The notes under the pieces are model-generated. The model had not been told where the DNA came from. It saw only the letters and a list, made by a program, of their open reading frames with translations, and ran no database searches. A DNA stretch of 23,018 nucleotides from Lachnospiraceae bacterium (GTDB lineage Bacteria; Bacillota; Clostridia; Lachnospirales; Lachnospiraceae): positions 1 to 23,018 of the forward strand of contig SFGF01000062.1 in NCBI GenBank assembly GCA_004556655.1, read 5' to 3'. Shown here one piece after another: positions 1 through 7,043 of this stretch (position 1 is its first letter; each line of letters starts with the position of its first letter). The position numbers were made by a program, and so were the translations under genes.

Positions 1-1
1 T

Positions 2-559
2 GTGATCAAGGACAGTAAAGGCTATGAACTGCGGTATGCACATTTAAGCAGCCGGAGTGTATCTGCAGGAGCATCCGTCACGAAAGGTGATGAGATAGGT
101 CTTGTGGGAAATACTGGAAATTCTACAGGAAGCCATCTTCATATTGAACTTCTGAAAAATGGAGAGCGGTTAAACCCGATCTTTTATCTGGAAACTGGAG
201 AAGGGGCAGGCTTTGGCGGCAATGAATATACCAGTGAAGCGGCACAGCGTTTGTTGAACGAAGCAGCGAGATATCTAGGAACACCGTATGTGTGGGGTGG
301 ATATTCTCCAAGTGGATTTGATTGTTCCGGATTTGTCAGTTACTGTCTGGTTCATTCCGGGGTAAGAAATACTGGAAGGCTGACAGCACAGGGACTGTAC
401 AACATTTGTACACCAGTATCCCAGTCGGAGGCACAGCCGGGAGATTTGATTTTCTTTACTGGAACTTACAACGCAGGGGAGCCGGTAACGCATATCGGAA
501 TCTATGTAGGCAACGCATGGAAATTGAACGAGGACCAGAGCAATATCAGATGTCTATAA
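2..559 (+). CDS. Cell-wall hydrolase, M23 + NlpC/P60, 5' partial and 3' damaged
   Basis: The frame enters from the left edge, so the true start is outside. Residues 1-63 are the end of an M23 (LytM-type) endopeptidase domain with the zinc-ligand motif GSHLHIEL. Residues 80-171 are an NlpC/P60 cysteine peptidase with catalytic Cys108 in FDCSGF and His164 in THIGIYVGN. Such bifunctional hydrolases open peptidoglycan for the conjugation channel in Tn916/Tn1549-type elements. Homology stops abruptly after GIYVGN (about base 513). The usual next segment, with the third catalytic polar residue and the closing strands, is replaced by 14 unrelated residues and a stop. The domain is therefore probably inactive. 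The following gene begins inside this frame, at 517 or 550, which fits a deletion joining two genes. The family call is firm; loss of function is inference. Confidence 0.8.
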   Translation: MIKDSKGYELRYAHLSSRSVSAGASVTKGDEIGLVGNTGNSTGSHLHIELLKNGERLNPIFYLETGEGAGFGGNEYTSEAAQRLLNEAARYLGTPYVWGGYSPSGFDCSGFVSYCLVHSGVRNTGRLTAQGLYNICTPVSQSEAQPGDLIFFTGTYNAGEPVTHIGIYVGNAWKLNEDQSNIRCL

Positions 560-2640
560 CAGAACTGGAGCGTTTCCGTAACCTGGAATGGGAAATGCAG
601 AAGTATCCACAGATTCAGTCATTGAAAGAAGCAAACCTGTTATTAGGAACAAGACGGACATTTGGAATTTATCAGATCCGGGATGATTCATCGGGCGACA
701 ACTATGCATTTATGAATATGCGCTTTATTGAAAGTCATGGTATGCAGATAAAAAAAGAAGATTATAAGCTGGTCTATGTTGGTGAATTATCGGGAAATAT
801 GTCACTGGAAGATATTTTTGAAAGGTTCAACATTGACAGACCGAAAGACTTCCGTGGGCATTCCCTGTCTGTTAGTGATATCGTAGTTCTGAATGACGGG
901 GAAATAGTAACTGCCCATTTTGTAGACAGTATCAGTTTTGAACAGCTGGATTCTTTCCTGAATCTGGAAGAACAGGTTCTTAGTGAACTGGCATATGAGG
1001 TAGGAGAACGGTATTTTGCTATTCAGAGAACAGAAGAAGGATATGATTATTCCTTTTACGATGAAGATTTCCGCTTGATGGATGGTGGCGTTTATGAGAA
1101 TGATGAAATTTCTATTGAAGAAGCGGCGGAGGAACTTTTGGAAGACGAAGGCTGGACTGGAGAACGCATCCGTGGAGATTATGATCAGTTGATGGAAAAA
1201 GTAGAAGAAATGGATGAGATTGTAATGGCAGCGATTCAGAAAAGCCAAGGCGAATATAAACCACTAGCAAAGATAGAGGAACTGGAAGAGGCAAATTACA
1301 ACATGATTGACAATCTACTCAACAATATGTTACCGAAGAAAGAGCCTTATCTGGAATATTTCGCCACAGAATGCGATGAGTTTCACGATATGGGGGCTTA
1401 TGAAAAAAGTACCGATGTTAATCAGATCGTTGCAGTCTATGAAAAATATAGAGAGAATCCAGAAACTGCATATCTTGGATGCTCAATGGGAATTATTTAT
1501 CGTGATCCGGAAGACAGTTACTATGATGAAGCTGAATTTGCAATCGTAAAAGGAAATACCGTATTTGGAAATCTAATGGATGATGTTCGGTTTTATGGGG
1601 AGCTTGCACTGGTAAGGGAAGGAATTGAGAAAATTCATGAAGCATTACCTGATTATAAGTTCGTTCCGATGAGGGATGTGCGAGAAGCAATGTATCCAGA
1701 GAAGATGACCACAGAACAACTGGCTGAGGCATTGGATGAGATTGCAGAAGCGTTTGACCTATATGAGTATCGGGATAATGTGGAGATGGGAGAAAATACG
1801 GTACAGGAAGCAATGCTGGATTTACAAAGTGGCAATATTCATTATTATATTTCATACTTGAAAGATATTGTAGACGAAGAATGCGACCTGTCTGTTCGTG
1901 CAGGTGTATTGATGGAAAGGCTGAAAGCCTATGAACCGGAACTTCCAAAAGATATGCAACCAATGGTGTATGTAAACTATTGTGAAGAAAGTAATCTCAT
2001 GAATCCAAGATGTCAGAAATTGTCTGAACTGGATACAAAAACCGTAGAACAGGACAAAGCCTGGTATGCTGATCGTGATCCAAACACCAACGAACCAAAA
2101 ACGACAGCACAGATGTTTTTTACAGTATATTATGCTGAGAAGGGCGACAAGATGCTGCATCATTTTCAAGGTAGGATAGATATTGGTACCGGAAACGGCG
2201 GTATCATCAGTCAATTAAAGATGCAGAATGAAATGAAATTGGCAGATGAAAGCTGGATCAGTTATCAGCAAGGAAAAGGCAATGAAGAGTATCAGAAGTA
2301 TATGGAAGATCTGACGGACATGCAGAATCATGTGCTGCCGTATTTACAGAGCTTTTGCAGCCAGGAAGAAAAAGGTGTGAAGGAGAGACGAGAACAGCAG
2401 GTAGCAGAGAAAAATGAGAGCAGAGAAGCTGTGCCAAGAACTGGCGTTGAAGCAAATACAGCAGTTAAGGATGCGGGGAAAGCTGAAAGAAAGGCAATAA
2501 CAGAGAAAAAGACAATGACAGGAAAAGAGAAGAAACCGTCGATTCATGAACGTCTGGAAATCAATAAGAGAATCATCCAGGAAAAACAGGGAAAAGATAA
2601 ACCGGAGAGAGGAGCTGATTTGAGTGTAAGGACGGTGTAG
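517..2640 (+). CDS. YodL-domain large accessory protein of a conjugative element
   Basis: This is a protein of about 700 residues. The open frame extends upstream to 322, but only within the hydrolase gene. ATG 517 has GTAGG six bases upstream; ATG 550 (MSITELERF) is the alternative and may be the original start. A YodL-like domain lies at about residues 45-145, recognisable from IYQIRDD, FMNMRF, FNIDRPKDFRGHSLSVSD and VYVGEL. The middle is acidic and helical, with a segment (LYEYRDNVEMGEN) resembling the LPD-type domains of large polyvalent proteins. The C-terminus is a basic, Lys/Glu-rich tail ending in SIHERLEINKRIIQEK, typical of DUF4316-like proteins of Tn1549-family elements. The biochemical role is unknown; these proteins travel with conjugation and antirestriction genes. 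A terminator follows directly. The family call is good, the exact start uncertain. Confidence 0.7.
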   Translation: MEIERGPEQYQMSITELERFRNLEWEMQKYPQIQSLKEANLLLGTRRTFGIYQIRDDSSGDNYAFMNMRFIESHGMQIKKEDYKLVYVGELSGNMSLEDIFERFNIDRPKDFRGHSLSVSDIVVLNDGEIVTAHFVDSISFEQLDSFLNLEEQVLSELAYEVGERYFAIQRTEEGYDYSFYDEDFRLMDGGVYENDEISIEEAAEELLEDEGWTGERIRGDYDQLMEKVEEMDEIVMAAIQKSQGEYKPLAKIEELEEANYNMIDNLLNNMLPKKEPYLEYFATECDEFHDMGAYEKSTDVNQIVAVYEKYRENPETAYLGCSMGIIYRDPEDSYYDEAEFAIVKGNTVFGNLMDDVRFYGELALVREGIEKIHEALPDYKFVPMRDVREAMYPEKMTTEQLAEALDEIAEAFDLYEYRDNVEMGENTVQEAMLDLQSGNIHYYISYLKDIVDEECDLSVRAGVLMERLKAYEPELPKDMQPMVYVNYCEESNLMNPRCQKLSELDTKTVEQDKAWYADRDPNTNEPKTTAQMFFTVYYAEKGDKMLHHFQGRIDIGTGNGGIISQLKMQNEMKLADESWISYQQGKGNEEYQKYMEDLTDMQNHVLPYLQSFCSQEEKGVKERREQQVAEKNESREAVPRTGVEANTAVKDAGKAERKAITEKKTMTGKEKKPSIHERLEINKRIIQEKQGKDKPERGADLSVRTV

Positions 2641-2656
2641 TATAAGATAGAATGGA

Positions 2657-2696
2657 GTCGGAGGTCACGGATAACAATGTGGCTTCCGGCTTTTTT
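2657..2696 (+). terminator. Intrinsic terminator after the YodL-domain gene
   Basis: A 12-bp stem (GTCGGAGGTCAC with GTGGCTTCCGGC, three G-U pairs) closes a 10-base loop and is followed by six T residues. It lies 16 bases after the stop codon at 2640 and separates the conjugation remnant from the signalling cassette. Confidence 0.8.
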
Positions 2697-2842
2697 GAGT
2701 ATTGTCGGAATAATTAAAAATGGTACAATGTTTCTTTTGCTATCAGAATGTTTTTTATATAGCGAAAATGTATTGATATAGAGGTAAAATATCAGTGTGG
2801 TTTGTCCTGGCTCAAATTTAGGAAATGATTTACACCCCATGC

Positions 2843-2871
2843 TTGAAAAACTACGGATATTCGTATACAAT
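2843..2871 (+). promoter_or_regulatory. Sigma-A-type promoter for the HTH/sensor cassette
   Basis: TTGAAA (2843-2848) and TACAAT (2866-2871) are separated by 17 bases, upstream of the HTH gene start at 2911. The inverted repeat GTATT-CTGT-AATAC (2872-2885) lies just downstream of the -10 box and could be an operator. The stretch 2697-2842 is AT-rich with no recognisable gene. Confidence 0.5.
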
Positions 2872-2910
2872 GTATTCTGTAATACTATATCAACTGGAAA
2901 GGGGAAGCGT

Positions 2911-3111
2911 ATGAAAGGATATCTCTCCATACGGGAAATTTCATACAAATGGGGTGTATCGGAACGCCGTGTCAATCAGTATTGCACCCAGGGGCGTATT
3001 CCCGGCGCTGAGCGTTTTGGGCGTTCATGGGCGATTCCAGAGGATGCCGAAAAACCGACGGATCCACGTAAAGGGAATAACGACCGATCCCATACCCCGA
3101 AAGAAGAATAA
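2911..3111 (+). CDS. Small helix-turn-helix DNA-binding protein (MerR/excisionase-like)
   Basis: This is a 66-residue protein. The start ATG 2911 is chosen because GGAAAGGGG sits six bases upstream and homology begins at MKGYLSIREISYKWGVS. The frame is open further upstream to 2797, but without homology. Residues 4-45 form a winged-helix/HTH_17-like unit (EISYKWGVSERRVNQYC, then GRIPGAERFGRSW), the motif by which these proteins read DNA. The C-terminus is a short polar tail. Proteins of this exact type often sit at the head of accessory gene clusters in Clostridia, as autoregulators or as specificity factors of mobile elements. It opens the signalling cassette, 16 bases before the membrane sensor gene. 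Which sites it binds is unknown. Confidence 0.8.
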   Translation: MKGYLSIREISYKWGVSERRVNQYCTQGRIPGAERFGRSWAIPEDAEKPTDPRKGNNDRSHTPKEE

Positions 3112-3127
3112 AGCGAGGGAATACACA

Positions 3128-4783
3128 ATGACGAAATCAAATTCAAAAAAATACAGCACCATTCTATATGTAGCCCTTGCTATTTTTACAGCGATGGTGC
3201 TGCGGCAGATTGCCCGTTGGGCAGACGCCCCACTGGACTGGTTTTGCGGTATGATTCGCTCTGCCATATACATTGAACTGTTTATCGCTTGGGGCGTTTC
3301 CCTGCACAGGCGGATCATTCAGCCACAGGTGCGCCGCTATCTCACTTCGATTTCTGTGTTGGTGGTATTTTGGATGACAGTCAGGACAATTCGGTATTCG
3401 TTGGATGAATGTATATGGTTGATGCGATATCTCTGGTATTTGTACTATCTGCCCATGTTGCTTATTCCGCTTCTGGCGGTGTTCGTTGCTTTGTCGTTGG
3501 GAAAACCGGATAACTTTCGTTTGTCGAAGTGGACGGGGCTTCTTTACATACCTACCGCTGCACTGTTACTGCTTGTGCTGACCAATGACCTGCATCAGTT
3601 CGTATTCGTTTTTCCGGAAGATGCGATTGTATGGGTAAATGATTATAGTTATGCCTTAGGCTATTTTCTGGCAGTCGGATGGGTGGTATCTTGTACTATA
3701 ACAGCTCTTGTTGTCATGCTGATCAAATGCCGTATTCCACACAGCCGGACTGTTTTGATGCTGCCTTTCGCCCCTGCTGTAGTAGCGTTGATCTATGGTG
3801 TTCTTTATTATTTCCGTGTTCCGTGGCTGAAATTTCTGACGGGAGATATGACTGTTGTATTCTGTTTGCTTATTGTCGCTATACTGGAATGCTGCATTGA
3901 GTGTGGATTGATCCAGAGTAATACTGGTTATGAAGAGCTGTTCATGGTCAGCAGGCTCGGTGCACAGATCACAAATCAGGAGAATGTTGTCTGTCTTGCC
4001 AGCGCCAATGCAAGAGCATTGACAGAAGAACAGAGGATAAGCACCAAAACACAGACTGTTTCGGCAGATAAAAGTATGATTGTCAAAAGTCAGCCCATTG
4101 GATTTGGCCATGTGCTATGGCAGGAGAATGTTGCTGAACTGACCGAAGCAATCGAGCAGATTGAAGAAAACTGTCGTGATCTTGCGGAGCACAACCGTAT
4201 TCGGCAGGAAAATCTGAAAACGAGAAAAAAGATTCTTGCGCTTCAGGAAAAGAACCGGGTAAGTGACCTGCTTCACAGGGAAACAGCCGGGCAGATTGAC
4301 TTGATTGATCGGATGCTGGCACAGTATGATACGGAGACAGATGATAGAAAACGCAGCAGGCTTCTTGGCGGGGCAGCAGTTGTGGGCGCCTATATAAAAC
4401 GATATGGAAATCTGCTGCTTATCGGCGAGCGCACGGAAACAGCGGATATACGTGATCTGGCAAGGTGTTTTGATGAGTCTTTTATCAATCTGGAATTGCT
4501 TGGCGTGAATTGCCTCCATACGCTGCCATCGGATATTATTTTGGCAACGAAGGATATGCTTCAGGTTTACCGCAGCTTTGAAGCAGCAGTGGAAACCAGC
4601 CTCAGCGACCTTCAATATGTATGGATCAATGTCAGGGAAAGCAAAGAAGGAATTTTTCTGAATATGGAATTTGTCTGCGATACCGATCTCTCCCCTTTTG
4701 CGTCGATAGCAGATTCATTCTCCTGCGAAGACGGAGCTTATCGCTTCACCTTCAAGCTGCGGAAAGGCGGTGAGGAAAAATGA
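3128..4783 (+). CDS. 7-TM membrane sensor with degenerate histidine-kinase-like tail
   Basis: This is a 551-residue protein, with GAGGGAA upstream of ATG 3128. The first ~275 residues hold about seven hydrophobic segments, like the N-terminal 7-TM region of some histidine kinases. A linker follows, then a coiled-coil region (about 330-400) and a tail that parallels a kinase. His383 in LLHRETAG occupies the place of the phospho-accepting histidine. The ATP-binding half lacks a readable N-box, and where the next gene has MTNDGK this one has MEFVCDTD. I infer a pseudokinase that senses at the membrane and works with the intact kinase encoded next; their genes overlap by four bases (ATGA), which implies translational coupling. 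A ligand cannot be named. It could instead be a divergent active kinase. Confidence 0.7.
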   Translation: MTKSNSKKYSTILYVALAIFTAMVLRQIARWADAPLDWFCGMIRSAIYIELFIAWGVSLHRRIIQPQVRRYLTSISVLVVFWMTVRTIRYSLDECIWLMRYLWYLYYLPMLLIPLLAVFVALSLGKPDNFRLSKWTGLLYIPTAALLLLVLTNDLHQFVFVFPEDAIVWVNDYSYALGYFLAVGWVVSCTITALVVMLIKCRIPHSRTVLMLPFAPAVVALIYGVLYYFRVPWLKFLTGDMTVVFCLLIVAILECCIECGLIQSNTGYEELFMVSRLGAQITNQENVVCLASANARALTEEQRISTKTQTVSADKSMIVKSQPIGFGHVLWQENVAELTEAIEQIEENCRDLAEHNRIRQENLKTRKKILALQEKNRVSDLLHRETAGQIDLIDRMLAQYDTETDDRKRSRLLGGAAVVGAYIKRYGNLLLIGERTETADIRDLARCFDESFINLELLGVNCLHTLPSDIILATKDMLQVYRSFEAAVETSLSDLQYVWINVRESKEGIFLNMEFVCDTDLSPFASIADSFSCEDGAYRFTFKLRKGGEEK

Positions 4784-5787
4784 AAATGTGGAAAATTGCA
4801 GGACAGCTCAAGAATAGATATGCGTTGCGCATTGCAGTAAAAGAAGCGCTGGACACGCTTCCTACTGCCGTCTGTTACTTTAATCTCTCAGGTACAGTCA
4901 AACTGTGCAATACGACCATGTATGATCTTTTCAGAAAAATCGCCCAGAGTGATCTGCAAAGTTTTGACGAACTGAAAGAAGCACTGAATGGTTGTGATAA
5001 ATCGACCGGTATTGTACGGGATGGAAATGTGTTTCTTTTTCCAGATGGGAGAGCCTGGCAGTATTCCGCAGAGAAAGTCAAAACCGCTGACGGCAAGGTT
5101 TATACGGAGGCGGTGTTCAGTGATGTGACCGAACTGTACGAAAAGCGGCAGGAACTAAAACGGCAGTCAAGAGAACTGAAAAAAATGTACCAGGAACTGA
5201 AAACTCTGTCGGAGAATGTGCAGGAAGCGACCAGAGAGCAGGAAATCCTCAACATGAAATCACGGTTGCATGATAAGATGAACATGGGCGTTGCCGCTAT
5301 ACGGCAGATGCTACGCCAGAATACCACTTCTGAGGAAAATGCTGCCGCTGTTGTGCAATTTCGCCGCGCCATTCAGGTCTTGCAGGAGGAAAATGCCTAT
5401 CCGCAGGATGATGTGACGGAGTTTATCCGGGATGCGGCAGTATCCGGCATTCAGGTAAAAATCACAGGTAATTTGCCGGAAACAGAAAAAGCATTGAATT
5501 TACTTTTGCCTGTCATGCGGGAAGCCTGTGTCAATGCCGCCCGACATGCCGATGCGACAATGCTGTATGTGGCAGTAGAGCAGAGTCCGGATACCGTTAC
5601 CCTGCACATGACCAATGACGGCAAGCAGCCTGAGGAGGAAATTACACCCCGAGGCGGCCTTGTTGATCTCGACAAAGTGATTAGGAAAGCAGGCGGCAGG
5701 ATGGTGATTCAGTCGTGGCCTGTATTTGTGCTGACGGTGACCCTACCGGTCAGCAGACAGAAAACGAAACAGGAGGTGCCGGTATGA
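4780..5787 (+). CDS. Sensor histidine kinase with PAS-like domain
   Basis: This is a soluble-looking 335-residue kinase without membrane segments. Residues 20-118 resemble a PAS domain. Residues 118-160 are a coiled coil. His164 in SRLHDKMNMG is the likely phosphorylation site of a HisKA_3/LytS-like dimerisation helix. The ATPase domain shows its N-box in REACVNAARHA (Asn252), its G1 motif in MTNDGK (Asp280) and a glycine pair at 292-293. It would phosphorylate the response regulator encoded directly downstream (ATGA overlap). Since it has no membrane anchor, input probably comes from the 7-TM protein encoded immediately upstream. Kinase assignment is firm; the partnership is inferred from gene order and overlaps. 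Confidence 0.87.
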   Translation: MKMWKIAGQLKNRYALRIAVKEALDTLPTAVCYFNLSGTVKLCNTTMYDLFRKIAQSDLQSFDELKEALNGCDKSTGIVRDGNVFLFPDGRAWQYSAEKVKTADGKVYTEAVFSDVTELYEKRQELKRQSRELKKMYQELKTLSENVQEATREQEILNMKSRLHDKMNMGVAAIRQMLRQNTTSEENAAAVVQFRRAIQVLQEENAYPQDDVTEFIRDAAVSGIQVKITGNLPETEKALNLLLPVMREACVNAARHADATMLYVAVEQSPDTVTLHMTNDGKQPEEEITPRGGLVDLDKVIRKAGGRMVIQSWPVFVLTVTLPVSRQKTKQEVPV

Positions 5788-6449
5788 CAAAGGTACTTGT
5801 AATCGACGATCAGCGGATCGCCAGAGAATATATGGAGAATGTAGTGAAAAATGGCGGGGACTATGAGCTTGTGGGTAGTCTGTCAAAAGCAGATCTGGCT
5901 GAAACCGTCTGCCGCAGAAGTCAAGTGGATCTGGTGCTTATGGATGTCTGTACCCATGGGACAAAGGACGGTATCGATGCGGCTGCCCAGCTGCGCAGGC
6001 TGTTTCCAAAGCTGAAAATGATTGTTGTTACTTCCATGGTGGAGGAGAGCTATATCAAGCGGGCCAGAGAAGCCGGGGTGGACAGTTTTTGGTACAAAGA
6101 GATCAGTCCGGAGGATCTGATCACCGTCATGGATGCCACCATGCAGGGCAGACAGATATGGCCTGGTGAAACGCCGACTGTAAAGCTGGGTGTTACCACC
6201 AGCGATGATTTTACAGAAATAGAAATTAAGGTTCTGCGTTTGGTTTGTGAGGGACTGGAATACAGCGAGATTGCAGAAAAGCTAAATTATACGAAGGATA
6301 ATGTAAAGTATCATATCCGTAACATTCTTCAAAAAACAGGTTATGCCAATAAGACACAGCTTGCCATTGCCGTAACAGGCAAACGCTATATTATTCCGAA
6401 GCTTTTTGATGAACAGGACGACTCAGAAGAAAATCCCATCGTTTTATAA
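5784..6449 (+). CDS. NarL/LuxR-family response regulator
   Basis: This is a 221-residue protein. ATG 5784 follows AGGAGG at 5771-5776; the frame is open upstream to 5715 but only inside the kinase gene. The receiver domain (residues 1-120) has the acid pair in VLVIDDQ, phospho-acceptor Asp54 in LMDVCTHG and Lys105 in WYKEIS. Residues about 142-205 are a LuxR-type HTH (FTEIEIKVLRLVCEGLEYSE, then TKDNVKYHIRNIL). It is the output of the kinase upstream. The palindrome at 6519-6532 matches the heptamer type bound by NarL-family regulators and lies before the next transcription unit, so that unit is the best candidate target. A terminator follows 17 bases after the stop. Confidence 0.92.
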   Translation: MTKVLVIDDQRIAREYMENVVKNGGDYELVGSLSKADLAETVCRRSQVDLVLMDVCTHGTKDGIDAAAQLRRLFPKLKMIVVTSMVEESYIKRAREAGVDSFWYKEISPEDLITVMDATMQGRQIWPGETPTVKLGVTTSDDFTEIEIKVLRLVCEGLEYSEIAEKLNYTKDNVKYHIRNILQKTGYANKTQLAIAVTGKRYIIPKLFDEQDDSEENPIVL

Positions 6450-6466
6450 TAGAATTTTGTAATATT

Positions 6467-6502
6467 CCCGGTTTCAGGTTTGAAACCGGGCTTTTTCTTT
6501 TT
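6467..6502 (+). terminator. Intrinsic terminator after the response regulator gene
   Basis: A perfect 10-bp stem (CCCGGTTTCA with TGAAACCGGG) has a 4-base loop and is followed by CTTTTTCTTTTT. It ends the HTH-sensor-kinase-regulator unit. Confidence 0.92.
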
Positions 6503-6518
6503 GTAAAGGGCGAAAATT

Positions 6519-6532
6519 TACCCTTATGGGTA
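6519..6532. promoter_or_regulatory. Candidate NarL-type operator (TACCCTTATGGGTA)
   Basis: This is an inverted repeat of TACCC and GGGTA around TTAT. NarL-family regulators are known to bind TACYYMT-like heptamers, and this reads as two abutting inverted heptamers. It ends 23 bases before the TATAAT at 6556 and covers the zone just upstream of a missing -35 box, where an activator would bind. The cognate regulator is probably the product of 5784-6449. This is sequence inference only. Confidence 0.45.
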
Positions 6533-6555
6533 GGGAAAAGAAAAAGGCATTTCCG

Positions 6556-6561
6556 TATAAT
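6556..6561 (+). promoter_or_regulatory. -10 element (TATAAT) of the second cassette unit
   Basis: This is a perfect consensus -10 box. The bases 17 upstream (GGGAAA, 6533-6538) do not resemble TTGACA. A good -10 without a -35 fits a promoter that needs an activator. It would drive the pseudo-receiver, solute-binding lipoprotein and membrane LuxR genes. Confidence 0.5.
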
Positions 6562-6644
6562 GGAAGAGTATATGGGATAGTTGCATCATTTCACGTTCTG
6601 GAGCCAAAGCCGGACGTGAATCAGGAATTTTGGAGGTGAAGATA

Positions 6645-7028
6645 TTGCGTAGAGTTGTGATTGATATGCAGAATGTCCTGTTTGCAGATGCAGTAGCCGA
6701 AGCGCTTCGCAGGTTTGATTCTGATTTTGATCCGGTTATGAGTGATGGCCCGGATAAAACCCTGTCGTTGTGCGATACCGTTCTGGCCAACATCCTGATT
6801 ATGGAGGTTACAGCATATGCACCATGGAAGCTGGAGAAACGGATGAAAATTCGTGATGAGTTGAGAAAACGTAATCCGGATTGCAAAATTGTGCTGGTAG
6901 TTGATGAGAATACCGAGAAAAAGCTGGCAGACCAGGTTCGACAGGCAAAGAAAGATGGTCTGGTAGATAATTTTATCTATGGGTCGATTTCTTCCAGCTA
7001 TCTGTCGGCGGTTATCGATGCATTGTAA
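6645..7028 (+). CDS. Stand-alone pseudo-receiver domain protein
   Basis: This is a 127-residue protein. TTG 6645 is chosen because GGAGG (6632-6636) lies eight bases upstream. The fold follows a response-regulator receiver, and positions match the receiver encoded at 5784: VVIDMQ replaces VLVIDDQ (one acid of the pair lost), ILIMEVT puts Glu54 exactly where the other has Asp54, and FIYGSIS puts Gly113 where the conserved lysine should be. It has no DNA-binding domain. It therefore cannot be phosphorylated in the normal way; Glu54 could mimic the phosphorylated state. Possible roles are a constitutive adaptor, an anti-activator or a decoy within the cassette. Its gene is followed after 15 bases by the lipoprotein gene. 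The receiver-like fold is well supported by eye, the role is not. Confidence 0.7.
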   Translation: MRRVVIDMQNVLFADAVAEALRRFDSDFDPVMSDGPDKTLSLCDTVLANILIMEVTAYAPWKLEKRMKIRDELRKRNPDCKIVLVVDENTEKKLADQVRQAKKDGLVDNFIYGSISSSYLSAVIDAL

Positions 7029-7043
7029 GGGGAGGGAGAGACG

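Noticed and set aside
2797..2910. N-terminal extension of the small HTH protein
   Set aside because: The frame is open, but it crosses the promoter and operator-like repeats and carries no homology. The ribosome binding site is before 2911.
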